Below are positions 18,755-27,156 of a DNA stretch of 64,000 nucleotides, piece by piece. The translations under genes and the position numbers were made by a program. Source of the DNA: Bradyrhizobium amphicarpaeae (GTDB taxonomy: Bacteria > Pseudomonadota > Alphaproteobacteria > Rhizobiales > Xanthobacteraceae); NCBI RefSeq assembly GCF_002266435.3, contig NZ_CP029426.2, forward strand, positions 2,696,001-2,760,000. The letters run 5' to 3'. The notes under the pieces were generated by a model. That model was not told the origin of the DNA. It ran no database searches and saw only the letters and a list, made by a program, of their open reading frames with translations. Positions within the stretch are counted from its first letter, which is position 1, and every line of letters starts with the position of its first letter.

Positions 18755-19591
18755 ATGGGTAATGTGACTGCGATGCGTGTCGTGGACCGGACGGCCGCCG
18801 AGGGTGCGTCACCTGTTCCGTCGGCCAAGCCGCGGCAGGCCTACGTCACGGTGCGTGGGCTCAGCAAGAAATTCCAGGGCACCACGATCTATGAAGACTT
18901 CTCGATCGACCTGCCGATGGGGAAGTTCATCTCGGTGTTCGGCCCGAATGGTTGCGGCAAGAGCACCTTCATCAACATGATCTCCGGCCTGATGCCGATG
19001 GATGCGGGTGAGGTGCTTTACGACGGCCAGACCATCCGGGACACCCGGATATCGTACGTATTCCAGAACTACAGGGAGGCGCTGTTTCCCTGGATGCGCG
19101 CGATCGACAACATCCACTATCCGCTCAAGGTGATCGGCGTGGACCGCAAGGAGAGGGGCCGTCGCGTCGAGAAGCTGCTCGCTGATTTCGACGTGCCGTT
19201 CGACCTCAACGCCTATCCCTACACGCTGTCCGGAGGACAGCAGCAGACGGTTTCTATCCTGCGCGCGCTGGTGACCGAGCCTGAAGTGCTGTTCCTCGAC
19301 GAGCCCTTCTCCGCGCTTGACTACGAGATGACGCTGTTCATGCGGGAACGGCTCCAGCACATCTTCATGAAGCTGAAGACCACGATGCTGCTGGTGTCAC
19401 ACGATCTCGAGGAAGCCATCCAGCTCGCCGACCAGGTCGTGCTATTGACGCGCCGGCCGACGCGGGTCGCGGAGATCGTTCCGGTGGATCTGCCGTGGCC
19501 GCGCGACCTCGACGTCACCACCGGCGAGGGGTTCATCACCCTGAAACGCCATTGCCTCGACCGCTTCTGGCGCGAGGTCAAGCGAGATTAA
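18755..19591 (+). CDS. ABC transporter ATP-binding protein, SsuB/TauB type
   Basis: This 278-residue ATPase has Walker A FGPNGCGKSTF, Q-loop (YVFQNYREALFPWM), signature LSGGQQQTV, Walker B LFLDEPFSALD and H-loop VSHDLEEA. The FPW after the Q-loop is characteristic of SsuB/TauB proteins. I chose ATG 18755 with GGAT upstream; a TTG at 18743 would add four residues. The first 30 residues are a poorly conserved extension before the core. It drives the importer formed with the permease at 16933. Confidence 0.9.
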   Translation: MGNVTAMRVVDRTAAEGASPVPSAKPRQAYVTVRGLSKKFQGTTIYEDFSIDLPMGKFISVFGPNGCGKSTFINMISGLMPMDAGEVLYDGQTIRDTRISYVFQNYREALFPWMRAIDNIHYPLKVIGVDRKERGRRVEKLLADFDVPFDLNAYPYTLSGGQQQTVSILRALVTEPEVLFLDEPFSALDYEMTLFMRERLQHIFMKLKTTMLLVSHDLEEAIQLADQVVLLTRRPTRVAEIVPVDLPWPRDLDVTTGEGFITLKRHCLDRFWREVKRD

Positions 19592-19622
19592 GTCGATCAA
19601 CTTTCGAAAGATGGAGACCAAC

Positions 19623-21296
19623 ATGACGAAGCGCCGTTTCCGCGCTGCCGCCGTCCAGACGCTCGCCCGTCTGGGGGATTTCGACCACAACATCGCGCTT
19701 GTCACGCAATATGTCCAGGAGGCCGTAAGGCAGGGGGCCGAACTGGTGGTGTTCCCCGAATGCATGGACACCGGCTATCTGTTCGATTCCGTCGACCACT
19801 GCCGCGAGCTCGCCGAAACGATGTCGGATGGACCGTTTGTCACGGCGCTGTCCGCACTCGCCAGGAAGCACCGCATCTACATTGCCAGCGGCGTCACCGA
19901 GTGGGATCCCGCCAAGGAGAAGATCTTCAACACAGGCATCATGTTCGGCAGGAATGGCGAGACCGTCTGCCACTACCACAAGCAGTTCCTCGCGACCCAC
20001 GATCAGAACTGGTTTGCGTTCGGCGAGCGCGGCTGCCCGGTGGTGGATACCGATCTCGGCAGGATCGGCCTGCTGATCTGCTTCGATGGCCGCATTCCCG
20101 AGATCTTCCGCGCGATGGCGATGCAGGGCGCGGAAGTGATCGTCGACATGGCGAACTTCTTTGCCATGGACCAGGCGGACATGTGGGGTCCGGCCCGCAG
20201 CTACGAGAACGGCATGTGGCTCGTCGCGGCCACCAAGGCCGGCTATGAACGCTCGATCTACTATCCCGGCGGCAGCATGATCGTCGACCCCAAGGGACGC
20301 GTGCTGTCGAAGGTGCCTTACGATACGCACGGCATGGCCATTGCTGACATCGATCTCGACGCCGCGCACGACAAGTCGATCTACGCGGCGAATGACAAGA
20401 TCGCCGACCGCCGTCCCGAGACCTACGGCCTGATGGCGCTGCCATACGAGAAGACGCCGGTTTACCGGATCGCCGAGCAGCCGCTGATCCCGGCGAAATC
20501 CGTCGCGAAGGTGGCGGCGGTGCAGATGCACGTGACCAAGGACAGCCCGCCCGAAGACGTGTTCGACATGGTCGACCACGCGGCGAAGCTGGGCATCAAG
20601 GTCCTCACGCTGCCGGAATATGCGTTCTGTCCGTCCGCCATTCCGAATGCAGCGGAGGCCGCGGCCCTGGCCGACCAGACGGCGATGTTGCTGGCAAAGA
20701 CAAGCGCGATCGCGTCCCGCTATCAGTGCCTGATCGCATTGCCCACCGTGGAGCGGGCCGCAGCGGGGCTATATGTCACGACGTTCCTGATCGGGCCCGA
20801 CGGCAAGGAGGTCGGGAAATATCGCAAGACTCACCTGACGGCCGAGGAGCGTAAATGGGCGAAAGCGGGCGACGACTATCCGGTGTTCGAGACGCCGTTC
20901 GGCCGGATAGGTGTCATGTCCGGCTATGACGCCGTATTCCCTGAGGTGTCGCGTTGCCTCGGCATCGCGGCCGCGGACATCATCCTGTGGCCGGCCTCGC
21001 TGCGCGAGCCGTTCGAACGGGAGTTGCTGGCGATCCCGAGAGCCGAGGACAATCGGGTGGCGGTGGTGCTGGCTAACCGCGTCGATTCGCCCTATCCGGG
21101 CGGCAGCCTCGTGATTCCGCCGACCGGCTTTCCGCTTTGGGACATCAACGTGGTCGCGCCGCGCGCCCTCAGGCTTGGCGCCGTGATGCCCAAACATATC
21201 GACCTGGCGGTCTGCCGGCAAAAGCTGATGATCCCGAAGGTCGACATGTTCGCCAACCGGCTGGTCGAGACCTACGCTCCGATCATTGCCGCCTGA
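19623..21296 (+). CDS. Tandem carbon-nitrogen hydrolase (nitrilase superfamily) with a dead second domain
   Basis: This 557-residue protein is two nitrilase-fold domains in one chain, about twice the normal length. Domain 1 (about 1-280) has the full Glu46 (VFPECMDTG), Lys120 (YHKQF), Cys153 (LLICFDGRIPE) triad and should hydrolyse a C-N bond. Domain 2 (about 295-557) keeps Glu332 (LPEYAF) and Lys402 (YRKTHL), but the nucleophile position is Gly434 (GVMSGYDAVFPE), so it cannot form the thioester. ATG 19623 is favoured by GGAG six bases upstream; ATG 19611 is an alternative. It lies 31 bp after the ATPase of a TauABC-like importer, so it probably acts on the imported nitrile or amide. Confidence 0.9.
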   Translation: MTKRRFRAAAVQTLARLGDFDHNIALVTQYVQEAVRQGAELVVFPECMDTGYLFDSVDHCRELAETMSDGPFVTALSALARKHRIYIASGVTEWDPAKEKIFNTGIMFGRNGETVCHYHKQFLATHDQNWFAFGERGCPVVDTDLGRIGLLICFDGRIPEIFRAMAMQGAEVIVDMANFFAMDQADMWGPARSYENGMWLVAATKAGYERSIYYPGGSMIVDPKGRVLSKVPYDTHGMAIADIDLDAAHDKSIYAANDKIADRRPETYGLMALPYEKTPVYRIAEQPLIPAKSVAKVAAVQMHVTKDSPPEDVFDMVDHAAKLGIKVLTLPEYAFCPSAIPNAAEAAALADQTAMLLAKTSAIASRYQCLIALPTVERAAAGLYVTTFLIGPDGKEVGKYRKTHLTAEERKWAKAGDDYPVFETPFGRIGVMSGYDAVFPEVSRCLGIAAADIILWPASLREPFERELLAIPRAEDNRVAVVLANRVDSPYPGGSLVIPPTGFPLWDINVVAPRALRLGAVMPKHIDLAVCRQKLMIPKVDMFANRLVETYAPIIAA

Positions 21297-21340
21297 CGAT
21301 TGCCGGGCCTGCTGATATGCCCGAAACTGGCGAGTGTTAG

Positions 21341-22309
21341 ATGCCGAAGCTCGCGAACGGGCATATCAGGACGGCCGAGATGGCGAAGGCTGCGCGAACG
21401 CTGCGCTACAATTGGGACGACGTGATCTTCTTCCTGGAGGTCGCGCGCACCCGCAATCTGGTTCGCGCCGGCCAGAAGCTGAAGGTCGACCACACCACCG
21501 TCAGCCGGCGGGTGAGGGAGCTCGAACGCAGCCTCAACACCACCCTCTTCAAGCGCAGTAAGGCCGGCTTTGCCCTGACCGAAGCGGGCCTACGGCTGCT
21601 TCAGTTCGCCGAGGGCATGGAGAACAACGCCAACGCCATCATCGAGACGGTGGTTGGGTCCGAGAAGGCGGATGCCGCTGGAGCGGTGCGAATTGCCGCC
21701 ATGGAAGGCATCGGCAGCATGTACCTGACGAGCTGCATGGCCGCGTTCAGCAAGGCGTGGCCCTCGATTCAGGTCGAGCTGATTACCGATACACGCCTGC
21801 TCGACATGACGCGCCGTGAGGCCGACATCTTCATCAGCTTCTTCCGACCGAAGGGAAGGCGGCTCTCGGTCAAGAAGATCGGCGAGTTCCGGATATTTCT
21901 TTACGCCTCCAATGCCTATTTGCAGCGCGCGGGAGTCCCGTCCGATCTGAAGGACCTCGACAACCACGCCTTCATCGATTTCATCGACGAGCACATCCAC
22001 ATCAAGGAAAACCGCTGGCTGTCCGATATCCTGCGGCCGGCCCATGTCGTGTTTCGCAGCACCAGCCTGGTCTCGCAATATATGGCGGCATCGAACGGCC
22101 TCGGCATCGCCATGCTGCCGTCCTACGTGGCGGCTCACAACAAGGATCTGCGCCCGATACTGCCGAGCTATTTTTCCGTCCGCGACATCTGGATTTCTGT
22201 CCACGAGGACCTTCTCCACATCGCCCGCATCAAGGCGGTCATGGGCTTCCTCGAGAAACGCGTCGCGGCCGATGTCGATCACCTGATGTCGGCGGCGCAT
22301 CCGCGTTGA
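21341..22309 (+). CDS. LysR-family regulator at the end of the importer-nitrilase operon
   Basis: This 322-residue regulator has about 22 extra N-terminal residues before the helix-turn-helix (WDDVIFFLEVARTRNLVRAG, then HTTVSRRVRELERSL), followed by a co-inducer domain (VRIAAMEGIGSMYL). It is in the same direction as the importer and nitrilase genes, 44 bp after the nitrilase stop, so it may be the last gene of the operon and control its own transcript. The substrate-binding region (IFISFFRPKGRRLSVKKIGEF) resembles the branch of LysR proteins with a short DNA-binding linker. Target and inducer are unknown. Confidence 0.87.
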   Translation: MPKLANGHIRTAEMAKAARTLRYNWDDVIFFLEVARTRNLVRAGQKLKVDHTTVSRRVRELERSLNTTLFKRSKAGFALTEAGLRLLQFAEGMENNANAIIETVVGSEKADAAGAVRIAAMEGIGSMYLTSCMAAFSKAWPSIQVELITDTRLLDMTRREADIFISFFRPKGRRLSVKKIGEFRIFLYASNAYLQRAGVPSDLKDLDNHAFIDFIDEHIHIKENRWLSDILRPAHVVFRSTSLVSQYMAASNGLGIAMLPSYVAAHNKDLRPILPSYFSVRDIWISVHEDLLHIARIKAVMGFLEKRVAADVDHLMSAAHPR

Positions 22310-22321
22310 CGAGGTCGCATC

Positions 22322-25015
22322 TCACTTGATCGACGGTTGTTCCAACGGCCGGAGCAGATCGTTCAGCGCGTTCATCGATGACTTTTGAAGCGCAGCAAGC
22401 TCGCGGGCGGCATCCTTGCATTCGGCAGGCGACATCGAGGAGGACGCAAGCTCGACCTCGCGGCAGCGCTCGAACAGGCGAACGAGGCCGAGCGCGCCGG
22501 CGGCGCTGCCGAGCTGGTGCGTGAGCCGCGCAAGTTGCCTGCGATCGCCGGCCGCCGCGGCCGTGGCAATGTCCTCGATCAGCTTGTCGCTGGTCTCCTG
22601 CAGCAGATGATGCAGTTTTGCGATCTGCGCGGCGCCGAGCAACTCCTTTTGGTCGTCGAGATAGTGCCGGTCGATGATCGCGCCCGCGGCGAGTTGCGCT
22701 GCGGCCGGCTCGACGCCGGGGTCGTTCTCGATCGCCTCGCGGAGCGCATTGACCAGGATCGGCTTGCTGACCATTTGAACAATGCCAGCGCCCGCGAGCC
22801 GCTCGCGGGCACTGGAGGAAACGTCGGCGGTCACGGCGATGATGCGCGGCACCCTCGGCAGGCCGAGCTTGCCGATCCGCGACGCCGCCTCGACGCCGTC
22901 CATGTCGGGCATGTGCAGATCCATCAGGATGACGTCGAATGATTGATCACGGGCGAGCGCAACGGCCGATGCGCCGTCCGTGGCGATCGTGGCATGATGG
23001 CCGAGCCGGTTCAGAATCGCTTCGCCGACCTCGCGATTGACCGGATCGTCGTCGACCAGCAACACGCGGAGCGGCCGCGACGGCGGCGGAAGCGCGCCTG
23101 ATGCGACGCCGCTCGCGGCAAGGGCGAGCGGCACCTCGAACGTGAACGTGCTGCCCGTGCCCGGCGTGCTCTCGACGGTCAGCTCGCCTTGCATCAGGCG
23201 GCTGAGGCGCCGCGCGATCGCAAGGCCGAGGCCGGTGCCGCCGAACCGCCGCGCGATGCTGTCGTCCGCCTGGACGAAATCCTCGAAGATCCGCTCGTGC
23301 ATGTCGGGGGCGATGCCGATGCCGGTGTCGCGGACCGTGATGCGCAGCAGGATATGGCCGGCCTGCCGATCGGCGGCCGCGTTCACGGCGATCCCGCCCG
23401 ACGGCGTGAACTTGATGGCATTGCCGATCAGGTTGAGCAGGATGCGATTGAGCCTGACGGGGTCGCCGTGCACGGAGGTGTGGACCGAGGCATCGCAGGC
23501 GACGTCGAAGGTCAGTCCCTTGCCGAAGGCCTGGGGACGCATCAGGTCGGCGGCCGTTTCGATCAGCTGGTCGAGGCGGAAGCTGCGCGGCTCCAGCGCC
23601 TCGGTGCTGGCCTCCAGGCGCGCATATTCCAGGATGGCATCGACCAGCGCTATCAGCGTCTCGCCGGATGCGGCTGCGGTGGTGAGATGGCGCCGCTGCG
23701 CTTCGCCAAGGCTGCCGTCGTCGAGCAGCTGCAGCACGCCCATGACGCCGTTCAGCGGCGTGCGCAACTCGTGGCTGACGACGGCGAGGAAACGCGATTT
23801 GGTCTCGTTGGCCGCCACCGCCGCGCTGCGCGCGCGCTCGGCGGCGTCGTGCTCGGCGAGGGCCTGATCGCGCGCTTTCTCCAGTTCGGAGGTGCGCTCG
23901 ACCACCTTGCGTTCGAGCGTCGCATAGGAATAGCGCAGCTGCGCGGCCATCCGGTTGAACTGGTCGCCGAGCGCCTCCAGCTCGTCGCCGGTCTTGATCG
24001 CGAGCCGCAGGCCGAGATCGCCGCTCCCGATCCGCCGCGCGCCCTGCGTCAGGAGCTGGATCGGCCCGGTCATGCGCCGGCTGAGAAAGAGCGAGACCAG
24101 TACCGCACCGGCGAGCAGGACGACGAGGAGAAAGGTCGAACGGCTGATCGACGCATAGATCGGCGCATAGGCCTCGCTGAGCGGCAGCTCGACGAAGACC
24201 AGCCAGCCGAGCGAGGGGACCGTTGCATAGGTCGACAGCACGCGCTGGCCGGTCAGATCCTCCTTGACCAGCCCGCCGGAGGGCGGCCCCACGCCGTCGA
24301 GTGCGGCGCGGACGTCGGCGTGCCCCGAGAGATCGCTGCGCTGAAGGGCCCGCCACAAATCGGGATGCGCGATCAGGACGCCCATGCGGTCGACCACGTA
24401 GGCCTTGCCGGTGTTGCCGACCCTGATCCCCGTGACGAGGTCCCAGATGAAACGCAAATTGACCTCGGCGACGATCACATCCGGATTGCGGCCGGTGCCG
24501 CGCGTCGCAAGCGTCATGTACGGTTCGGTGTCGCCGAAGAAGTAGACCGGCCCGTAATAGGCCCGGCTATCGTTGGCGCCGCGGAAGGCCGGCGACGCCG
24601 AGAGGTCGGCCTTGCTGCCGATCCTGTCCGCCACACGGCGGGACACGCGCACCCGCTCGATCCCCTGCGAATCGAGCTCGGCGATTTCCGCGATGGCGGG
24701 CGACAGGCGCAGCAGGCGGATGGCGTTCAGGCGCTGGTCTTCGTTGGTCGACAGCTCCGGCGGCAGGCGTGCGAGCCATCTGATCTGGCTTTCGATCTGG
24801 CCGATGAATTGGCCGATCTGGATCGCCGCGGAGGCGGCCTGTTCGCGCTGGGTTGCCGCCAGAAGCTGCTTCTGCTCGCGATAGGAGAACCAGACGTCGA
24901 AGCCGGTGCTGATGGCGAGCGCGGCAAAGGCGAGGGCGACGATCGAGTAGAGATATTTGCGGAACAGCCGGCCGGGAGGCGTCCGCACAGGTCCCTGGTC
25001 GACGGCCTCGTTCAC
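22322..25015 (-). CDS. Membrane hybrid sensor histidine kinase with receiver and Hpt domains (TorS-like layout)
   Basis: This 897-residue phosphorelay protein starts at a GTG (25015) overlapping the stop of the binding-protein gene by 4 bp. Order of parts: membrane helix (about 20-40), periplasmic Cache/PDC-like sensor (about 45-300), second helix (about 300-320), HAMP, coiled coil, HisKA with phospho-His in FLAVVSHELRTPLN, ATPase with N box (NLIGNAIKF) and G boxes (DTGIGIAP, GGTGLGL), receiver with Asp in ILMDLHMPDMDG, and a C-terminal Hpt domain (ARLTHQLGSAAGALG). No DNA-binding output or separate response regulator is nearby, so the phosphate acceptor is elsewhere. The coupled binding protein suggests it senses a ligand-loaded partner. 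Confidence 0.92.
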   Translation of the reverse strand: MNEAVDQGPVRTPPGRLFRKYLYSIVALAFAALAISTGFDVWFSYREQKQLLAATQREQAASAAIQIGQFIGQIESQIRWLARLPPELSTNEDQRLNAIRLLRLSPAIAEIAELDSQGIERVRVSRRVADRIGSKADLSASPAFRGANDSRAYYGPVYFFGDTEPYMTLATRGTGRNPDVIVAEVNLRFIWDLVTGIRVGNTGKAYVVDRMGVLIAHPDLWRALQRSDLSGHADVRAALDGVGPPSGGLVKEDLTGQRVLSTYATVPSLGWLVFVELPLSEAYAPIYASISRSTFLLVVLLAGAVLVSLFLSRRMTGPIQLLTQGARRIGSGDLGLRLAIKTGDELEALGDQFNRMAAQLRYSYATLERKVVERTSELEKARDQALAEHDAAERARSAAVAANETKSRFLAVVSHELRTPLNGVMGVLQLLDDGSLGEAQRRHLTTAAASGETLIALVDAILEYARLEASTEALEPRSFRLDQLIETAADLMRPQAFGKGLTFDVACDASVHTSVHGDPVRLNRILLNLIGNAIKFTPSGGIAVNAAADRQAGHILLRITVRDTGIGIAPDMHERIFEDFVQADDSIARRFGGTGLGLAIARRLSRLMQGELTVESTPGTGSTFTFEVPLALAASGVASGALPPPSRPLRVLLVDDDPVNREVGEAILNRLGHHATIATDGASAVALARDQSFDVILMDLHMPDMDGVEAASRIGKLGLPRVPRIIAVTADVSSSARERLAGAGIVQMVSKPILVNALREAIENDPGVEPAAAQLAAGAIIDRHYLDDQKELLGAAQIAKLHHLLQETSDKLIEDIATAAAAGDRRQLARLTHQLGSAAGALGLVRLFERCREVELASSSMSPAECKDAARELAALQKSSMNALNDLLRPLEQPSIK

Positions 25016-26043
25016 TCGCGGATCTCGTCGGCGCGCGCCAGCAGCGTGAAGGGAATGCTCAATCCCAGCGTTCGGGCGACCGTGCGGTTGATCAGGAGCT
25101 CGTATTTCCGCGGCGACTGCACCGGAAGATCGCCGGCCTTGGTGCCGCGCAGGATCAGATCGACGTAATCGGCCGAGCGCACTTCCAGCGTCGGCCCGTA
25201 ACTCATCAATCCGCCGGCATCCATGAAGTAATGGAACGGATAGATCGTGGGCACGCGATATTTGGCGGCCGCCGCAACGACGGCCTGCCGGTTGACGACG
25301 AGGAAGCTGTCGACCAGCGCAATCATCGCCCCCTTCGGCTGTTCGGCGAAGCGCCTGAAGGCCTCGTCGATGTCCGCAGGTGCGTCGATCGGGACGGGGA
25401 TGACGGATACGCCGCACTCGGTGGCCTCCTGCTCGATCGAGTCGAGGAAGAAACGTCCCGCCCGCGGTGTGGTCGACGGGTTGTACAGGGCTCCTGCGCG
25501 GGCAATATCCGGCACCGCCTCACGGACGAGCTGAAGCCATTTGCCGCCCATCTCGGCGGTGCTGCTGGTGAAGCCCGTCACGTTGCCGCCGGGATGGGCA
25601 AGGCTCTGGACGAAGCCATTGCCGACGGGATCGTTGGCGGTCGCGAACACGATCGGAATGGTCTTGGTGGCGGCAAGAACCGCCGCGGTTTCGACCGTCG
25701 ACCCTGTCAGAATCACGTCCGGCTTGAGCTCCAGCAATTCCTGAATCGCCGCCTTCATCCGCCCCGGTGCACCGAAGCTCGAACGGAGCTCGAGGCGGAA
25801 GTTGACGCCTTCGACCCAGCCGCGCTGCCTCAAGCCGACGATGAGGCCGCCGAGGCGGGATGTCGCGCTGTCGATCATGCTCCTTCGGGTCAGTTCGTCG
25901 TCGAGCGGCAATGCGGTCAACGATGCGACGATCCGCACGCGATCCGACGTTGCGCCGAGCGCGACCCATCCTGCGGCGGTTGCGCCCGCAAGCCGAATGA
26001 AGCCGCGGCGATCCACCGCGAGTGCGGAAGGCCGTTCGGTCAT
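25012..26043 (-). CDS. ABC_sub_bind-family periplasmic binding protein with Tat-like signal
   Basis: This 343-residue protein resembles the PF04392 (ABC_sub_bind) binding proteins: TSRLGGLIVGLRQRGWVEG, then LLELKPDVILTGSTVETAAV, IPIVFATANDPVGNGFV and HPGGNVTGFTS. The N-terminus DRRGFIRLAGATAAGW is a twin-arginine-type signal, suggesting export in folded form. No permease or ATPase is nearby; instead its stop overlaps the start of a hybrid histidine kinase. This arrangement (compare TorT with TorS) points to a role as a ligand-sensing partner of the kinase rather than in transport. The ligand is unknown. Confidence 0.88.
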   Translation of the reverse strand: MTERPSALAVDRRGFIRLAGATAAGWVALGATSDRVRIVASLTALPLDDELTRRSMIDSATSRLGGLIVGLRQRGWVEGVNFRLELRSSFGAPGRMKAAIQELLELKPDVILTGSTVETAAVLAATKTIPIVFATANDPVGNGFVQSLAHPGGNVTGFTSSTAEMGGKWLQLVREAVPDIARAGALYNPSTTPRAGRFFLDSIEQEATECGVSVIPVPIDAPADIDEAFRRFAEQPKGAMIALVDSFLVVNRQAVVAAAAKYRVPTIYPFHYFMDAGGLMSYGPTLEVRSADYVDLILRGTKAGDLPVQSPRKYELLINRTVARTLGLSIPFTLLARADEIRE

Positions 26044-26340
26044 GAAACTCTTCGCATGATGGCTTGCCCCGGAGCGGATGATTAGCGCGAACGGCCGGCA
26101 TCCACAATTGATGAAAAAATGCGCTTATGAATGCTCATTCGCAGCGTTTGGCAGCCCGATACCGTATTCCTACGTTGCCAAAGAGTCGCTGTTTCGAACG
26201 CTGTCTTCTTCGTGACGCCTTGTAACGCCTTCGCGTTGCAGCATTTTCCGTCTCGGTTGCGAGGACGGTGCGGGGGAAGGCGATTTCGCAGCCGCCGATT
26301 TTTGGAAAGCGATGTTTCAGGCTTGTTTCAAAGGTTTTCG
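26044..26340. other. Divergent intergenic region between binding protein and small secreted protein
   Basis: This stretch of about 297 bp separates the minus-strand sensor operon from the plus-strand adhesin locus and should contain promoters for both. A frame stays open from 26131 into the downstream gene, but the signal peptide and AAGG site place the real start at 26341. I see no clear palindrome or promoter consensus. Confidence 0.5.
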
Positions 26341-27090
26341 ATGCGCAAAATCTATCTCATTCCGGCTGTCGTCGGCCTGCTCACCTCCATTGCAGCCGGA
26401 CCGCTCGCGGCACAGGGCGCCGTATCAAAGCAGAAGGCTGCGCCGGCACCGAGAGCCGCCGCGGCCGGCGCTCCCGCTGCAGCCGGCACGCCCGTCGCCG
26501 CCGGAGCGAATTCGGCCGAGACACCGGCCGCCGACGACAAGACCAAGGCGATCGACGGCTTCCGCTCCGCCAAGTTCGGCATGAACGAGGCCGACGTGCG
26601 CGCGGCGATGACGAAGGATTTCAACGCCAGGCCCGACGCCATCAAGTCACAGGACAATGCGTCCGAGCTGACGCACAGCCTGCTGTATTCGGCTCCCGAC
26701 CTGCTGCCGAACGGCGGCACCGCCGAGCTCTCCTACGTGTTCGGCTACAAGTCGAAGTCGCTGATCCAGGTCGGCGCGGTCTGGTCGAAGGGGACCGACG
26801 CGGCGATGACGGCGGAGAAGCTTTTCTCCAACGCCAACATCCTGCGCGCCCATTTCATGGGTGAAGGCTTCAAGCCCGATTCCATCGCCGTCAACATGCC
26901 CGTCGCCGGCGGCATCGTGATGTTCCGGGGCAGCGACGCCAAGGACCGCTCGGTGATCCTGCTGCTCCAGGGCACCTTCGAGAACAAGGAGAACAACCAG
27001 CGTGTGCTGACGCCGACCAGCCTGCTGCTGTTCTATGTGGCCGACGCCAAGAGCCCCGACATCTTCAAGCTGCCGCCCGGCCAGTTCTGA
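26341..27090 (+). CDS. Small secreted/periplasmic protein upstream of the giant adhesin
   Basis: This 249-residue protein has a Sec signal peptide (RKIYLIPAVVGLLTSIAAGP, cleavage near PLAAQG, about residue 26), then an Ala/Pro-rich linker (about 30-75) and a globular domain of about 170 residues beginning with a GFRSAKFGMNEADVRAAM stretch. That GM-x-x-x-x-VRAAM pattern recalls the BamE/SmpA-type fold, but the match is by eye and weak. Preceded by AAGG six bases from the ATG. It ends 66 bp before the tpsA start, in the same direction, so it may belong to the two-partner secretion operon, for instance as a periplasmic helper. I do not recognise a named family. Confidence 0.75.
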   Translation: MRKIYLIPAVVGLLTSIAAGPLAAQGAVSKQKAAPAPRAAAAGAPAAAGTPVAAGANSAETPAADDKTKAIDGFRSAKFGMNEADVRAAMTKDFNARPDAIKSQDNASELTHSLLYSAPDLLPNGGTAELSYVFGYKSKSLIQVGAVWSKGTDAAMTAEKLFSNANILRAHFMGEGFKPDSIAVNMPVAGGIVMFRGSDAKDRSVILLLQGTFENKENNQRVLTPTSLLLFYVADAKSPDIFKLPPGQF

Positions 27091-27156
27091 TGCCTGGATC
27101 GCACATTCTCCCACCTGGTTGTGGATCGGCGCCTATGCCGATGAAGAGGATCTGAC

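Noticed and set aside
26131..26340. N-terminal extension of the small secreted protein
   Set aside because: The Sec signal peptide begins at 26341 with AAGG just upstream; the extension would bury it and is unlike any leader.
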